DNA of 64,000 bases from Magnetospirillum fulvum MGU-K5. GTDB lineage: Bacteria > Pseudomonadota > Alphaproteobacteria > Rhodospirillales > Magnetospirillaceae. Shown piece after piece: positions 1 through 9,255 of the stretch; position 1 is the first letter of the stretch; every line of letters starts with the position of its first letter. The DNA is taken from the NCBI RefSeq assembly GCF_000442515.1, contig NZ_AQPH01000009.1, positions 1-64,000 of the forward strand, given 5' to 3'. The notes beneath the pieces are model-generated. The model searched no databases, was not told the DNA's origin, and worked only from the letters and a program-made list of their open reading frames with translations. Position numbers and translations under genes: made by a program.

Positions 1-26
1 TCAACTTGCATGGGTGCGCGCTCCCG

Positions 27-392
27 TCACCAGTCCCCGTCGAGGTCTGGACGATTATTAAGAGTAAAGGTCGGGAAATGGGGGTCGCCGTCAGCTCGGG
101 TGACGGCTGCCTCCGCCGGTGGGGCCGGAGCGATCAGCGATGTGGATCGGGGGGGAGAAAGTCGGGCCGGGACGTGCTCGCGGGCAGTCACCCAGCCGGA
201 CCTTTTGGACGGCTTCTGGCGAAGCCGTCCAACATGGATATAGAAATTCTGGAGAGCGACGGTGACCTTTCCCTCAGACTTAAGGGATAGCCACACTTGC
301 CGAACAGTCTCGCCCTTGTCCAAACGCTCGATGATTTGCGTCTGGAGTGCGATAACCTCGCGCTTCGCTTGACCCCACGGAATTTCTCGCAC
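27..392 (-). CDS. TraK-like small DNA-binding protein (tentative)
   Basis: A 121-residue ORF opening with GTG (VREIPWGQAKRE). Its first 65 residues are predicted helical with a pattern resembling the plasmid TraK family that binds oriT: a Lys/Arg-rich helix, then a segment ending in 'KGETVRQVWLSLKSEGKV' and an aromatic 'FYIHVGRLRQ' recognition-like helix. The last 50 residues are Pro/Ala/Arg-rich and look disordered. No relaxase or other transfer gene is in view, so it is either an isolated chromosomal copy or the edge of a mobile element continuing past the left end of the window. The family assignment rests on pattern recall alone; it could also be an unrelated helix-turn-helix protein. Confidence 0.4.
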   Translation of the reverse strand: MREIPWGQAKREVIALQTQIIERLDKGETVRQVWLSLKSEGKVTVALQNFYIHVGRLRQKPSKRSGWVTAREHVPARLSPPRSTSLIAPAPPAEAAVTRADGDPHFPTFTLNNRPDLDGDW

Positions 393-485
393 ACAATCCC
401 CGCATCGTGATCGTTACGATCCGATTCGACGGGATTGTTTAACCAGAGAACCTACCCGATCCGCGCAGGCCCTCATTCGCCGGGC

Positions 486-571
486 GCGGCCCCTCCGGGC
501 CGCTTGGCTCCGCGCCACGAGGCGCGCAGCCCTTCGGGCCTAACCAAACTGCATAAAGAGAGCAGTTTGGT
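486..571. repeat. Cluster of four consecutive hairpins
   Basis: Four perfect inverted repeats lie end to end: GCGGCCC/GGGCCGC (486-503), CGCGCC/GGCGCG (511-526), GCCC/GGGC (529-539) and ACCAAACTGC/GCAGTTTGGT with a 9-base loop (543-571). They sit downstream of cobK and upstream of the gene at 27-392, both on the minus strand, so they would be transcribed after cobK. No clear U-tract follows, so this is more like a REP-type intergenic repeat than a simple intrinsic terminator. A similar arrangement occurs at 9706-9837. Confidence 0.6.
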
Positions 572-594
572 ATGACAGGGCGGACCGCCCCCGG

Positions 595-1353
595 TCACGC
601 GCGGGGCGGGCTGATCGTTTCCAGCCACGCTACCGCCTCGGCCACGGTGGCGACGTTGGAGCAGTCTGGGCGGCGGGGACGGCGGCGCATCACCACCCGC
701 ACCCCCAGATCGCGGGCGGCGGCCAGCTTGGATTCGGTGGCGGTGCCGCCGCTGTTCTTGCAGACGATGGTGTCGATCCGGTGCGATGACAGCAGCGTCC
801 GTTCGTCGTCCAGCCCGAACGGCCCGCGTGCCAGCACGATCTCGGCCTGGGCGAAGGGCGGCATCGGGTCGGGGCGGTCAACCGAGCGGATCAGGAACCA
901 GACATCGTCCAGTCCGGCGAACGGCTCCAGCTCCTGGCGGCCCAGCGCCAGCAGCACCCGCCGCGAGCGGGCGGCGACCAGGGCGGCGGCCTGCTCCCAA
1001 TCCTCGACCTCGTCCCACAGATCGCCCGGTTCCGGTTGCCATGCCGGACGTTCCAGCCGCAAGAGCGGCAGCCCCCGGGCGGCGCAGGCAGTGGCGGCGT
1101 TCCACCCCATCCGCGAGGCGAAGGGATGGGTGGCATCGATCACCGCCGCGACGGTCGGGCGGGCGCACAGCCACGCCTCCAACCCCTCGGGACCGCCAAA
1201 GCCGCCGATGCGGACTTCTCCGGCGGGGTGACGCGGGCTGGCGGTGCGCCCGGCCAGCGAGGAAATCGGCGCGAACCGGGGATGGTCGGCCAAGGCGGTG
1301 GCGAGGGCATAGCCTTCGGTGGTGCCGCCGAGAATCAGAACCTCAACGCTCAT
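595..1353 (-). CDS. cobK: Precorrin-6A reductase
   Basis: NADPH-dependent reduction of precorrin-6A to dihydro-precorrin-6 in cobalamin synthesis; cytosolic. The 252-residue length fits the family. The N terminus has the nucleotide-binding start 'VLILGGTTEG'; 'VIDATHPFA' and the late 'TIVCKNSGGTATESKL' are typical CobK signatures. The ATG at 1353 was chosen because it immediately precedes the beta strand of this motif; the frame stays open upstream but that part is antisense-like sequence inside the next gene. It overlaps the 3' end of the Fe-S gene by 11 bases, so the three genes from 3725 to 595 are almost certainly one operon. Confident assignment. Confidence 0.93.
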   Translation of the reverse strand: MSVEVLILGGTTEGYALATALADHPRFAPISSLAGRTASPRHPAGEVRIGGFGGPEGLEAWLCARPTVAAVIDATHPFASRMGWNAATACAARGLPLLRLERPAWQPEPGDLWDEVEDWEQAAALVAARSRRVLLALGRQELEPFAGLDDVWFLIRSVDRPDPMPPFAQAEIVLARGPFGLDDERTLLSSHRIDTIVCKNSGGTATESKLAAARDLGVRVVMRRRPRRPDCSNVATVAEAVAWLETISPPRA

Positions 1354-2419
1354 CTTTGCGTCGCTCCAGAGCGGCCCGCAGCAAGGCGGCGGCGCGGTAG
1401 GGGGCATGGGCGAACTTGCCGTGGGGCAGGGCGACGAAAAAGCCGAGCACCGTCCCCAGATGAAGGGCGAGGAGAATGCCCATTGCCGGGCCATCCCGCA
1501 AGGCCAGCAACACCAATCCACTGACCGCCATCGCGACAAGCTGGATCAGCAGCAACCTCCCGGACTCCTGGGCCGCCGGGGCACTGGTGGCGGGGTTGGC
1601 CCCACGCTTTAAGCCCAGCAGGCCGAGCGAGCCCGCGATCATCCCCAGCCCGCCCAGGCTGCCCAGAATCACGGGGAGGCTGAGATAGGGATAGGGCGCT
1701 TCCAGCCCGAGCAGGTGGTGATAAATCGTTGCCACCGAGGTTGAAGCCAGACAGAGCAGGAACCCGGCGAACACCAGATGATGGAAGCGTTTGCGCTGGA
1801 ACGACAGGCTGCCATAGCCCTCGTCGCATCCGGCGCCGCCGCCGTCGAGATTGCGCAAGGTCACGGCGTCGCGGATCGCCTCGGGGGCCGCCGCGCGCAT
1901 CTCGGCCCCGCTGCCGCCGCCTCCGGCCCGCCAGAACCGCGCCACTCCCACCGCCAGCGCCAGCACCGACCAACCGAGCGGGATGGCGGCGGCAAGGCTC
2001 ATCACCCCCCATGGCACCACCCGGTAAAACGCCCCCGGTCCGGTATGGGCGGCAAACAGCACTTCGCCCGGCACCAGCAGCAGGACCAGCAGCACCGGCA
2101 GTAGCGTCACCCCCAGCGTCAGCAGGCCCAGATGCGGCAGCGGACGCGGCCACGCCAGTTCGGCCTGGGACAGCAAGCGCAATTCGGCCAGGACCAGGGG
2201 AACATTGACGGCATAGGGATGCGGCGGGGCGTATTGGCAGGCCTGCCAACAATTGCGGCAGTTATGGCAAAGGTGGGCGAGGGTGGCCAACTCTCCATCG
2301 CTGAAGGTGCGGTGACGCTCGGCGGCGCGGAACATCTCGCAATAGCCGTTGCAGTAATTGCAGACGTTGCACAGCCGCAGCACCCGCCGCGCTTCCTCGT
2401 GCGGGTCATCCAAGCGCAT
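1343..2419 (-). CDS. CobZ/TcuB-type Fe-S membrane protein
   Basis: A 358-residue protein with two cysteine clusters near the N terminus, 'CNVCNYCNGYC' (about residues 17-27) and 'CHNCRNCWQAC' (about 51-61), as expected for two Fe-S centres, followed by several hydrophobic helices. This matches TcuB (the partner that reoxidises tricarballylate dehydrogenase) and the C-terminal half of Rhodobacter CobZ, a flavin/Fe-S/heme protein that makes precorrin-3B aerobically. It overlaps the flavoprotein gene upstream by 14 bases and cobK downstream by 11. Direct contact with cobK favours the cobalamin role over tricarballylate use; that choice is inference. Confidence 0.85.
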   Translation of the reverse strand: MRLDDPHEEARRVLRLCNVCNYCNGYCEMFRAAERHRTFSDGELATLAHLCHNCRNCWQACQYAPPHPYAVNVPLVLAELRLLSQAELAWPRPLPHLGLLTLGVTLLPVLLVLLLVPGEVLFAAHTGPGAFYRVVPWGVMSLAAAIPLGWSVLALAVGVARFWRAGGGGSGAEMRAAAPEAIRDAVTLRNLDGGGAGCDEGYGSLSFQRKRFHHLVFAGFLLCLASTSVATIYHHLLGLEAPYPYLSLPVILGSLGGLGMIAGSLGLLGLKRGANPATSAPAAQESGRLLLIQLVAMAVSGLVLLALRDGPAMGILLALHLGTVLGFFVALPHGKFAHAPYRAAALLRAALERRKDER

Positions 2420-3725
2420 GGTCCGCCGCCTCCTCGCCCGCGATCCGTCCGAACACCGCGCCGATGGTCAGCGCCGCCCCGGCAAGATAGCCGGTTCCGA
2501 TCACGTTGGGAGCCATGATCATCCCCGCCGCATAGAGACAGCCGAGTGGCTGGCCGTCATCGGTCAGCACGCGGGCGTGGTCGTCGATTTTGACGCCGTA
2601 ACAGGTAAAGGTGATACCGGGACGGATCGGAACGGTGAAGAACGGGGCGCGGCTGACCCGTCCCGAGTCCGCTGCCGTTACGGCCAGAGTGGCGAGCGGC
2701 ATGTCCAGCAACTCGGCCAACGCCTCCAGGCTGTCGGCGCGGATTGGCTCCAGGATGGCGGGCGGGGTCCGCTCGATTCCGTCCTCATCCCACACCGCAT
2801 GAGCGATCGCACCGGGCAGGGCGGCGACCCGTCGCCCCCATTGCGCATAGCGGGTCGGGCCGGTGATCGCGGTTTCGTCTTCGAACCGGCGTCCGTCGCG
2901 GTCGATCGCGATGCCTTGCGCCAGCCCGTCAACGCGGGTGACGATGCCGCCATCGGCCTCGGTCAGCCGCCCATCGACGGCGACAAGGTGGCAGGCCCCC
3001 GGCGTGCCGACACGGGCCGCCCCCAGATCGAACAAAGCGCGCAGCGGCTCGCCTGCCGCAAACGGGGTGCCGCGCACCACCAACGCCGCCGCGTCGTCTC
3101 CCCATTGCTCGGCCAGCCAGACCGGGTTGGCCTGATAGCCGCCACTGGCGACCACCACCGCCTTGGCCCGGATCGTCCGCGCCTTGTCTGCCTCGTCGCA
3201 CATCGTGACGAGACCGTCGGGGGTCAGGCCGGTCACGTGGCTGTGATGATGGATCGCAATTCCCAACCGGGTTGCGGTGGCATAGAGGGTGTTGATCATC
3301 GCCTTGCCGCCGCCCAGGAAAAAGGCGGTCTTGCGCGACCAGGGCAGGCCGCCGCAGGCGATGGTCTGAAACACCACGCCCTCGGCCGCCAGCCAGCCGG
3401 GAATCGTCGCCGACTGGCGGATCAGGACCTGCGCCAGCGCCTCGTTTTCGGCTCCCTCGGCGGCCTTGGTCAGGTCAGCCGCGAAATCGGCTTCGTCGTA
3501 ACTACCGGGAAACAGCGGCGAGGGAGCGCCATGCATGATGCGCAGATTGCGCGAATGGCGGGTGTTGCCGCCGCGCTGGTCGGGCGGGGCCTGATCGAGC
3601 AGCATCACGCTTGCCCCCTTGCGGCGGGCGGCCAGCGCCGCGCACAAGGCGGCGGTGCCGCCGCCCACGATGGCAACGTCACAGTCGGGCTGATCGGGGG
3701 GCAGGGCCGGAGGAGGGGACGACAT
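2406..3725 (-). CDS. FAD-dependent CobZ/TcuA-type dehydrogenase
   Basis: A 439-residue flavoprotein of the fumarate reductase/succinate dehydrogenase flavoprotein superfamily. The FAD-binding Rossmann motif 'VAIVGGGTAALCAALAA' lies near residues 17-33; 'VVASGGYQANP' and a C-terminal 'GCLYAAGMIMAPNVIGTGYLAG' complete the FAD fold. It corresponds to TcuA and to the N-terminal half of Rhodobacter capsulatus CobZ, which replaces CobG in oxidising precorrin-3A. Here the two halves are separate overlapping genes followed by cobK, so a two-subunit precorrin-3B synthase is the best reading. A tricarballylate dehydrogenase cannot be excluded from sequence alone. Confidence 0.85.
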   Translation of the reverse strand: MSSPPPALPPDQPDCDVAIVGGGTAALCAALAARRKGASVMLLDQAPPDQRGGNTRHSRNLRIMHGAPSPLFPGSYDEADFAADLTKAAEGAENEALAQVLIRQSATIPGWLAAEGVVFQTIACGGLPWSRKTAFFLGGGKAMINTLYATATRLGIAIHHHSHVTGLTPDGLVTMCDEADKARTIRAKAVVVASGGYQANPVWLAEQWGDDAAALVVRGTPFAAGEPLRALFDLGAARVGTPGACHLVAVDGRLTEADGGIVTRVDGLAQGIAIDRDGRRFEDETAITGPTRYAQWGRRVAALPGAIAHAVWDEDGIERTPPAILEPIRADSLEALAELLDMPLATLAVTAADSGRVSRAPFFTVPIRPGITFTCYGVKIDDHARVLTDDGQPLGCLYAAGMIMAPNVIGTGYLAGAALTIGAVFGRIAGEEAADHALG

Positions 3726-3736
3726 CGCGGGCGGGG

Positions 3737-5830
3737 TCAGGCCGGGTCCGTCGCCGGCAGGGAAAAGAAGAAGGTGCTTCCCTCGCCCGGTTTCGATTCG
3801 AGCCAGATCCGGCCGCCATGTCGCTCGACGATCTTCTTGCAGATGGCCAGACCGATCCCGGTGCCCTCATAGCTCTCGCGGGTATGCAGGCGCTGGAAGA
3901 TGCCGAAGATGCGGTCGGAATATTGCAGATCAATGCCGATGCCGTTATCGGCGATGGCGACGATTACTTCGCTGCCGCGCCGCTCGGTCGAGATCGTCAC
4001 CCGGATCGGCCGGGTCGGTTCGCGGTATTTGATCGCATTGTCGATCAGGTTTTGCATCAGCCGAACCAGTTCGTCGGGATCGCCGGTGACGCTGGGCCAG
4101 GGCGGAGCGGGCAGAACGATGTCGGCCCCGCTTTCCGTGACCTTCAATGTCAGGGCGCGGGCAACCCGGTCGCACAAAACCCCCAGATCGACCGGCTGCA
4201 TCGGTTTGCAGATGCGGCCGATCCGCGAATAATCAAGCAGATCGAGCACCAGCCGGTCCATTCGGGCCGCGCCTTCGCGGGCAAAGGCGATGAAGTCCAG
4301 CCCGTCCTGATCCAGCCGGTCGCCATAGCGGCGACCGAGCAGATCGACGAAGCTGGCGATCATCCTAAGCGGTTCGCGCAGATCGTGACTGGCGACATAG
4401 GCGAACTGTTCCAGTTCGGTGTTCGAGCGGGCCAGTTCCTCGGCCTGGAGGCGCAGCGATTCGTCGGCCTGACGGCGTTCGGTGATGTCTTGAACCGTCC
4501 CCAGAATCTCGCCGCTTCCATCGACCGATTGCGACGAAATTTCCGCCCGCAGCCTGATCCAGGTCACTTTGCCATCGATCAACAAACGATGTTCGATGTC
4601 GAGCGGGTGGCCCAGTCCGGTTTGCCGCACCGCCTCGATCACCCGGTCGCGATCCTCGGGATGAATCCGCTCCAGCACGTCCTCGCTGCGGACCCGTGTG
4701 CAGATTGGCAGGGCGAACAGGCGGGCCGCTTCCGCCGAGCAGGTCAGTGACAGGCTGGGCAAATGGGCTTGCCAACTGCCCACCCGCGCCACCGCCTGGG
4801 CACGATTCAGCGCGGCCTCGCTGGCGGCGATCCGGGTCCATGCCTCGGCCTCGGCGCGCATGTGGCGCAGCAGCACCAGACCGGCGGCGGTAATCAGGAA
4901 AATGCAGGCGGCGATCACCACTTCGATCCGCCGGTTCTGCTCCCGCCATGGCTTTAACGCGGCCTCGACCGGCAGGGAGGCGGCGATGGTCAGGTCAAGG
5001 CGTTCGAGACGGCGAAAGCTCGATAGCCGCTCGATCCCGTCCAAGGGCGAGACCATGATCGTGGACCCGGCGACCTCTCCGTTCGCAAGGGACGGATACA
5101 CGGTGGCGAGATCGACCTTGCTGCCGACTGCACCGTCTCGCTCGGGGTGGCGGACCAGGACGGTTCCGTCCTCGTGCAGGAGAGTGAAGACGATCTGGTT
5201 ATCGAGGTCGAGCGAGCGGAAAAAGGTTGAATAAACAGCGGGGTCAAGGCTGGTCAGAATCACACCGCCAAAGCTGCCATCCGGTTCGGTGATGCGGCGG
5301 GTAAACGGAATCACCGGGGCGTTGGCGACCTTGCCGAAAACGGGTTGCCCCAGAAACGCCTCTTCGGAGGGGTCGTCGCGGTGATGCTGGAAGTAATCGC
5401 GATCGGTTACGCTGACCGAGCCGGGATCGGCGGTATGGCTGTGCAGGCGCACCCGCCCTCTATCGTCGATCAGAACCAGACGCGGCTTGGCCACCATCGA
5501 GACCGAGATGTCGTGCAAAATCCGCCACAGCACCGGGTCGCGCGGGATGGTGCGCCAGTTCGGATTGGCCCCCACCAGGGCGACGATAGTGCGCAGGGCA
5601 AGATCGCTGCTTTCAATCTTTCCATTTATTTCGATGCTGGCCAGTTCGACCTGGGCGGTAAGGTCGGTTTCGGCGGCTTTCAGCGTGTTGCGGCGGTCGG
5701 TTTCGCTCGATTGGTAGAACCACAATCCGATCAGGCTGACGCAAACCAGCCACGCCCCGACCAGCCATCCTTGGCGGGACGCCAGGATCCGGCGCAAGCC
5801 GGAAGAAAGGGGGGGGCGCGAGAACGGCAC
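3737..5830 (-). CDS. Membrane sensor histidine kinase (Cache-like, PAS, HisKA, HATPase)
   Basis: Two membrane helices (about residues 29-46 and 310-328) flank a 260-residue periplasmic sensor that looks like a double Cache domain ('YFQHH...FGKVANAPVIPFTRRI'). A PAS domain follows (about 345-460), then HisKA with the phospho-accepting His in 'YVASHDLREPL', and HATPase with 'NLIDNAIKY', 'DNGIGI' and 'GTGIGLAICKKI'. The kinase core is of the bacteriophytochrome/hybrid-like type. The frame opens at a TTG at 5848, but GTG at 5830 has GGAG six bases upstream and is preferred. No response regulator is adjacent, so this is an orphan kinase; the ligand is unknown. Confidence 0.88.
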   Translation of the reverse strand: MPFSRPPLSSGLRRILASRQGWLVGAWLVCVSLIGLWFYQSSETDRRNTLKAAETDLTAQVELASIEINGKIESSDLALRTIVALVGANPNWRTIPRDPVLWRILHDISVSMVAKPRLVLIDDRGRVRLHSHTADPGSVSVTDRDYFQHHRDDPSEEAFLGQPVFGKVANAPVIPFTRRITEPDGSFGGVILTSLDPAVYSTFFRSLDLDNQIVFTLLHEDGTVLVRHPERDGAVGSKVDLATVYPSLANGEVAGSTIMVSPLDGIERLSSFRRLERLDLTIAASLPVEAALKPWREQNRRIEVVIAACIFLITAAGLVLLRHMRAEAEAWTRIAASEAALNRAQAVARVGSWQAHLPSLSLTCSAEAARLFALPICTRVRSEDVLERIHPEDRDRVIEAVRQTGLGHPLDIEHRLLIDGKVTWIRLRAEISSQSVDGSGEILGTVQDITERRQADESLRLQAEELARSNTELEQFAYVASHDLREPLRMIASFVDLLGRRYGDRLDQDGLDFIAFAREGAARMDRLVLDLLDYSRIGRICKPMQPVDLGVLCDRVARALTLKVTESGADIVLPAPPWPSVTGDPDELVRLMQNLIDNAIKYREPTRPIRVTISTERRGSEVIVAIADNGIGIDLQYSDRIFGIFQRLHTRESYEGTGIGLAICKKIVERHGGRIWLESKPGEGSTFFFSLPATDPA

Positions 5831-5948
5831 GAGGGACTCCGAATGCAAACTGAGACTGAAAGCCAGGCGGTGTCGTCTCTAAGGTAAGCTAGGCCTTATG
5901 CGATTCAAATGGAACCGGCTCCAGCTTTTGCCCAAGACCGTAAAGGCT

Positions 5949-5976
5949 GCGGGGCCGACAGTGTTATCGGCCCCGC
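5949..5976 (-). terminator. Candidate terminator hairpin
   Basis: A perfect 10-bp inverted repeat, GCGGGGCCGA/TCGGCCCCGC, with an 8-base loop lies between the end of the acyl-CoA synthetase gene and the start of the sensor kinase gene, both on the minus strand. No strong U-run follows on the minus strand, so termination is likely but not proven. Confidence 0.4.
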
Positions 5977-6068
5977 TCAGGTTTATTCTCTTGTCCGATC
6001 CGATGGTCTCAGGCGACGAAACTGCCGGATCGGATCAATCGGGACGAGGGAACGGCGTCCCCCCTCTG

Positions 6069-7814
6069 TCAGAGGTCGGCGCCCGGACTGGACAGCGGCA
6101 GCGGGTCCGCGTCTTCCGGCTCCTCGACGGCCTTGGCCTTCAAGACCCGGCGCATGATCTTGCCCGCAATGGTTTTGGGCAGTTCGGGAATGAAATGCAG
6201 TTCGCGGGGGGCCATCGCCGCCCCTAATTCCTGACGGGCAAAGGCCAGAACCTCGGCGCGCAGGGCGTCCCCGGCCTGGAAGCCCGGGTTGAGCGAGGCG
6301 AACGCCACCGGCACTTCGCGCAGCAGCAGATCGGGCTTTCCCACCACGCCGACTTCGGCGAGGGCGGGGTGATTCATCAACAGCCCTTCGACCTCGAACG
6401 GGCCGATCTGAAGCCCGCCGCATTTGATCATGTCGTCGGCGCGACCGACGAACCAGTAAAAGCCGTCGGAATCCCGCCGGACCAGATCGCCGGTCAAATA
6501 CCAGCCATCAACCAGTCCGGCCCCCAGCAGAATCCCATTACCGACATAGCCCGACAGCATCGAGGGCCAGCCCGGCCGGATTGCCAGTTCGCCGACGGTA
6601 TCCGGGGTCTCAATCACATCAAGCCGGTTGCCCTCGCGCTGGACCACGGCGGCGTGAATGCCGGGGAGAACCCGGCCCATGCTGCCGGGGCGCTGGGTCT
6701 CGGTCGGGCAATTGGCGATCGCCACCGATCCGATCTCGGTCTGCCACCACGTATCAAGGAAGGGAACGCCCAGCGCCTTTTGTCCCCACAGCACCGCTTC
6801 GGTGTTGAGCGGCTCACCGACGCTGGCGGCGACGCGCAGCCAGTTGCTGCGATAAGACCGTGCCAGCGCCGCGCCATAGCGCATCATCGCCCGGATCGCG
6901 GTGGGCGTGGTATACCAGGCGGTAACCTTCTCGTCGGCCAGGATGCCGTACCAGCGCCGTGGATTGATGTCGGCCTCGTCGGCCAGCACGGTGGCGCCAC
7001 AGGCCAGCGGCGCGATCACTCCATAGGCGGTGTTGGTAATCCAGCCGGGATCGGCGGTGCACCAGAAAATGTCGTCGGGGGTCAGGCCGAACAATTCGCG
7101 CCCGGTGACCAGATGGGCCAGCATGGCGCGGTGGGATTGCACCACTCCCTTGGGCGTCCCCGAGGTGCCGCTGGTGAAATGCAGCAAAGCGGGATCGGTC
7201 GGCCGGGTCGCGACCGGGGCGGCGGGACGGGCCGCCGCAAGCTGGGTCGCGAAGTCCAGGCAATCCGGTCCGGGCTTCGTCACCGCCCCATCCTCGCCGA
7301 TCAGCAGGACGTGCTGGAGCTCGGGCAGGGCGGCCCGGCTGGCAGCGACCTTGCGGGCATAGAGATCGTCGGCGACGATCAACACCTTGGCCTGGGCCAA
7401 AGCGAGGCGGGACCGGATCGGCCCCGGTCCGAACGTCGCGAACAGCGGACAATAGACTCCGCCCGCCTTCAGCGTGCCCAACGCGGCGACGAACAGTTCC
7501 GGCACCCGGCGCAGCAGCACCGCGACGGTATCGCCCGGCTCTATTCCCAGACCGATCAGAACGGCGGCAAGACGGCTGGAGGCATCGGCCAGTTCGTCAT
7601 AGCGGATATCGCGCTGTTCCATACGCGGTCCCAGGCAGCGAACGGCGATCCGGTCGCCATGACCGGCGGCGACATGACGATCACTACAGGCGGTTCCGAT
7701 ATTGATGCCGCCGTCGGGAAGGGTGGAAAGCTCTTCGCGCAACTCATCCCAACGCGAGGATGAACCGGCGGTTACGCCTTCGTTCACGGTGTCACTGGAC
7801 TTCGACGAAGCCAT
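6069..7814 (-). CDS. Acetyl-CoA synthetase-like AMP-forming acyl-CoA ligase
   Basis: A 581-residue ANL-superfamily enzyme. The phosphate-binding motif 'TSGTSGTPKG', the 'TWWQTE' motif whose tryptophan limits the acyl pocket in acetyl-CoA synthetases, 'GWYLTGD', and the C-terminal 'PKTIAGKIMRR' containing the adenylation lysine are all present. It would activate acetate or another short acyl group with ATP and CoA. At 581 residues it is nearer to the short Bacillus/archaeal-type AcsA than to the roughly 650-residue enterobacterial form. ATG 7814 (MASSKSSD) was preferred over a longer upstream opening with low-complexity residues. Monocistronic by spacing. Confidence 0.87.
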   Translation of the reverse strand: MASSKSSDTVNEGVTAGSSSRWDELREELSTLPDGGINIGTACSDRHVAAGHGDRIAVRCLGPRMEQRDIRYDELADASSRLAAVLIGLGIEPGDTVAVLLRRVPELFVAALGTLKAGGVYCPLFATFGPGPIRSRLALAQAKVLIVADDLYARKVAASRAALPELQHVLLIGEDGAVTKPGPDCLDFATQLAAARPAAPVATRPTDPALLHFTSGTSGTPKGVVQSHRAMLAHLVTGRELFGLTPDDIFWCTADPGWITNTAYGVIAPLACGATVLADEADINPRRWYGILADEKVTAWYTTPTAIRAMMRYGAALARSYRSNWLRVAASVGEPLNTEAVLWGQKALGVPFLDTWWQTEIGSVAIANCPTETQRPGSMGRVLPGIHAAVVQREGNRLDVIETPDTVGELAIRPGWPSMLSGYVGNGILLGAGLVDGWYLTGDLVRRDSDGFYWFVGRADDMIKCGGLQIGPFEVEGLLMNHPALAEVGVVGKPDLLLREVPVAFASLNPGFQAGDALRAEVLAFARQELGAAMAPRELHFIPELPKTIAGKIMRRVLKAKAVEEPEDADPLPLSSPGADL

Positions 7815-7997
7815 GGCTTTTTCCCGCTTTTGACGATGACGGGGAGGACAGACGTCAGTCCCGGGGCGGACCTGCATTCCCTGTGGAAAACATACTGAGC
7901 GTGGCCGAAACAGCACGCAACATATGGAAACGCAGGGCACCGATGCGCCGGAACCGGGTGTACGGAAGACTAGTCCGTCCCGTCGTGATGGACGTGC

Positions 7998-9179
7998 TCA
8001 GGGCGACGGAGTGACAAGAGGCGGAAGATGCCCCTCGTCCAGGATGGCCTGGGCGATTTTGTCTCCGATCGCTTTGTTGAACCGGGGTGAATAATGGATG
8101 GTGTCGATATAGGCGTTGCCCTCGGCCGGTTCGAGTTCGGCCAGCCAGAGCAGACCGCGTTCCCACAATTGTCCCTGCGCCCGCTGTTGCGCCATCAGCG
8201 GATAGCCCCGGGCCGAGTTCATGTGATAGCCCAACATCTCTTCCTGGACCGGGAACGGACGCTTGCGGTTGTCATAGGAATAGGTCGGAACCGGCTGCTG
8301 GACGAACAGGGCTTTGAATCCCATCCGTTCGGCGGTGGCGTCGATGATGCGGCGGTTGGTGTCGAGGCGGTGGGCGACCTTGGCGACGTCGGCCTCGCCG
8401 TTGCAGAAGCTGCCCCATTCGCGCAGCACGACCGATTTGTCCCCGCCGAAATGCCGGGCAAGGTGGACCAGATTCGATCGGTGCGACAGGTCCCGCAGGA
8501 TCGGCAGCCGCGAGCGGGCGTTGGTCAATTCGATCAGTCGCTCGTTCCAGGCGCTGACGTCGGGAACGGTGCAGTAATAGAAATCGTTGACCCCATCGAC
8601 GAACACGGCGACGTCAGGCTTAATCCCGGCGGTCAGCAGTTTTTCCAGGGCGATCCGCTCCTGGGTCGAGTAATACGAGGCGGCGCCGAAATTGAACACC
8701 TGAACATCGGCCCGCCCGGCGGCTTTCAACGCCTGCTCGATATAAGCCGGGATGGTTTCGTCGTTGCCGACGCCGATGCCAAGCGTGGTCGAACCGCCAA
8801 AGACGAACACCTTGGGCCCCGCCGCCTGAAGATCGGGAGCCGGGTCGCCATTCGGGCGGAAGCCGTCCTCGGTTATCGTGAAATAGTGCCCGCGATAGGG
8901 CGTCATCCGGTATTCGACGAACGGACTGTAGATCGTGTCGGTTTGCCGCCATCCTTCCGCCATGATCTCTCGGTATCGGCGGGGATTGTCGGTGTCGAAC
9001 AGCTTTTTGATGTTGTCGTCGGTGCCCGCCATAATGAACAGGGGGCGTTTGTCGCGTAACTGCTTAAGAACGAGGCCCGCCGTATATTCGGCAAAGGCGA
9101 TAAAGATCGCCGCGGAAAGAAGCGTCACCGCCACGGTGGAAAACACTCGACCGAACAGATTGGAGCGGGTAGGACGCAT
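7998..9179 (-). CDS. Membrane-anchored SGNH/GDSL hydrolase family protein
   Basis: A 393-residue protein with one N-terminal membrane helix (about residues 13-37) and an extracytoplasmic SGNH fold: block I 'VFGGSTTLG' carrying the nucleophilic serine, block II 'FNFGAASYYST', block III 'DGVND' and a C-terminal 'DTIHYS' with the Asp-His pair. Relatives act on acyl or acetyl esters of cell-surface polysaccharides or lipids. It is transcribed away from the HIT gene, sharing a short upstream region with it. The substrate is unknown; nearby glycosyltransferases (13-15 kb) make a surface glycan plausible. Confidence 0.8.
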   Translation of the reverse strand: MRPTRSNLFGRVFSTVAVTLLSAAIFIAFAEYTAGLVLKQLRDKRPLFIMAGTDDNIKKLFDTDNPRRYREIMAEGWRQTDTIYSPFVEYRMTPYRGHYFTITEDGFRPNGDPAPDLQAAGPKVFVFGGSTTLGIGVGNDETIPAYIEQALKAAGRADVQVFNFGAASYYSTQERIALEKLLTAGIKPDVAVFVDGVNDFYYCTVPDVSAWNERLIELTNARSRLPILRDLSHRSNLVHLARHFGGDKSVVLREWGSFCNGEADVAKVAHRLDTNRRIIDATAERMGFKALFVQQPVPTYSYDNRKRPFPVQEEMLGYHMNSARGYPLMAQQRAQGQLWERGLLWLAELEPAEGNAYIDTIHYSPRFNKAIGDKIAQAILDEGHLPPLVTPSP

Positions 9180-9255
9180 CAGACCGGACCTCGAAACGAT
9201 TGCCTACCCTGATACCGCGAATGCGCCTTGTTGCGCAATGAGGAGACAGGACGAA

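Noticed and set aside
27-392. An active conjugation or mobilisation locus at the left end
   Set aside because: Only one small TraK-like gene is visible; no relaxase, coupling protein or confirmed oriT.
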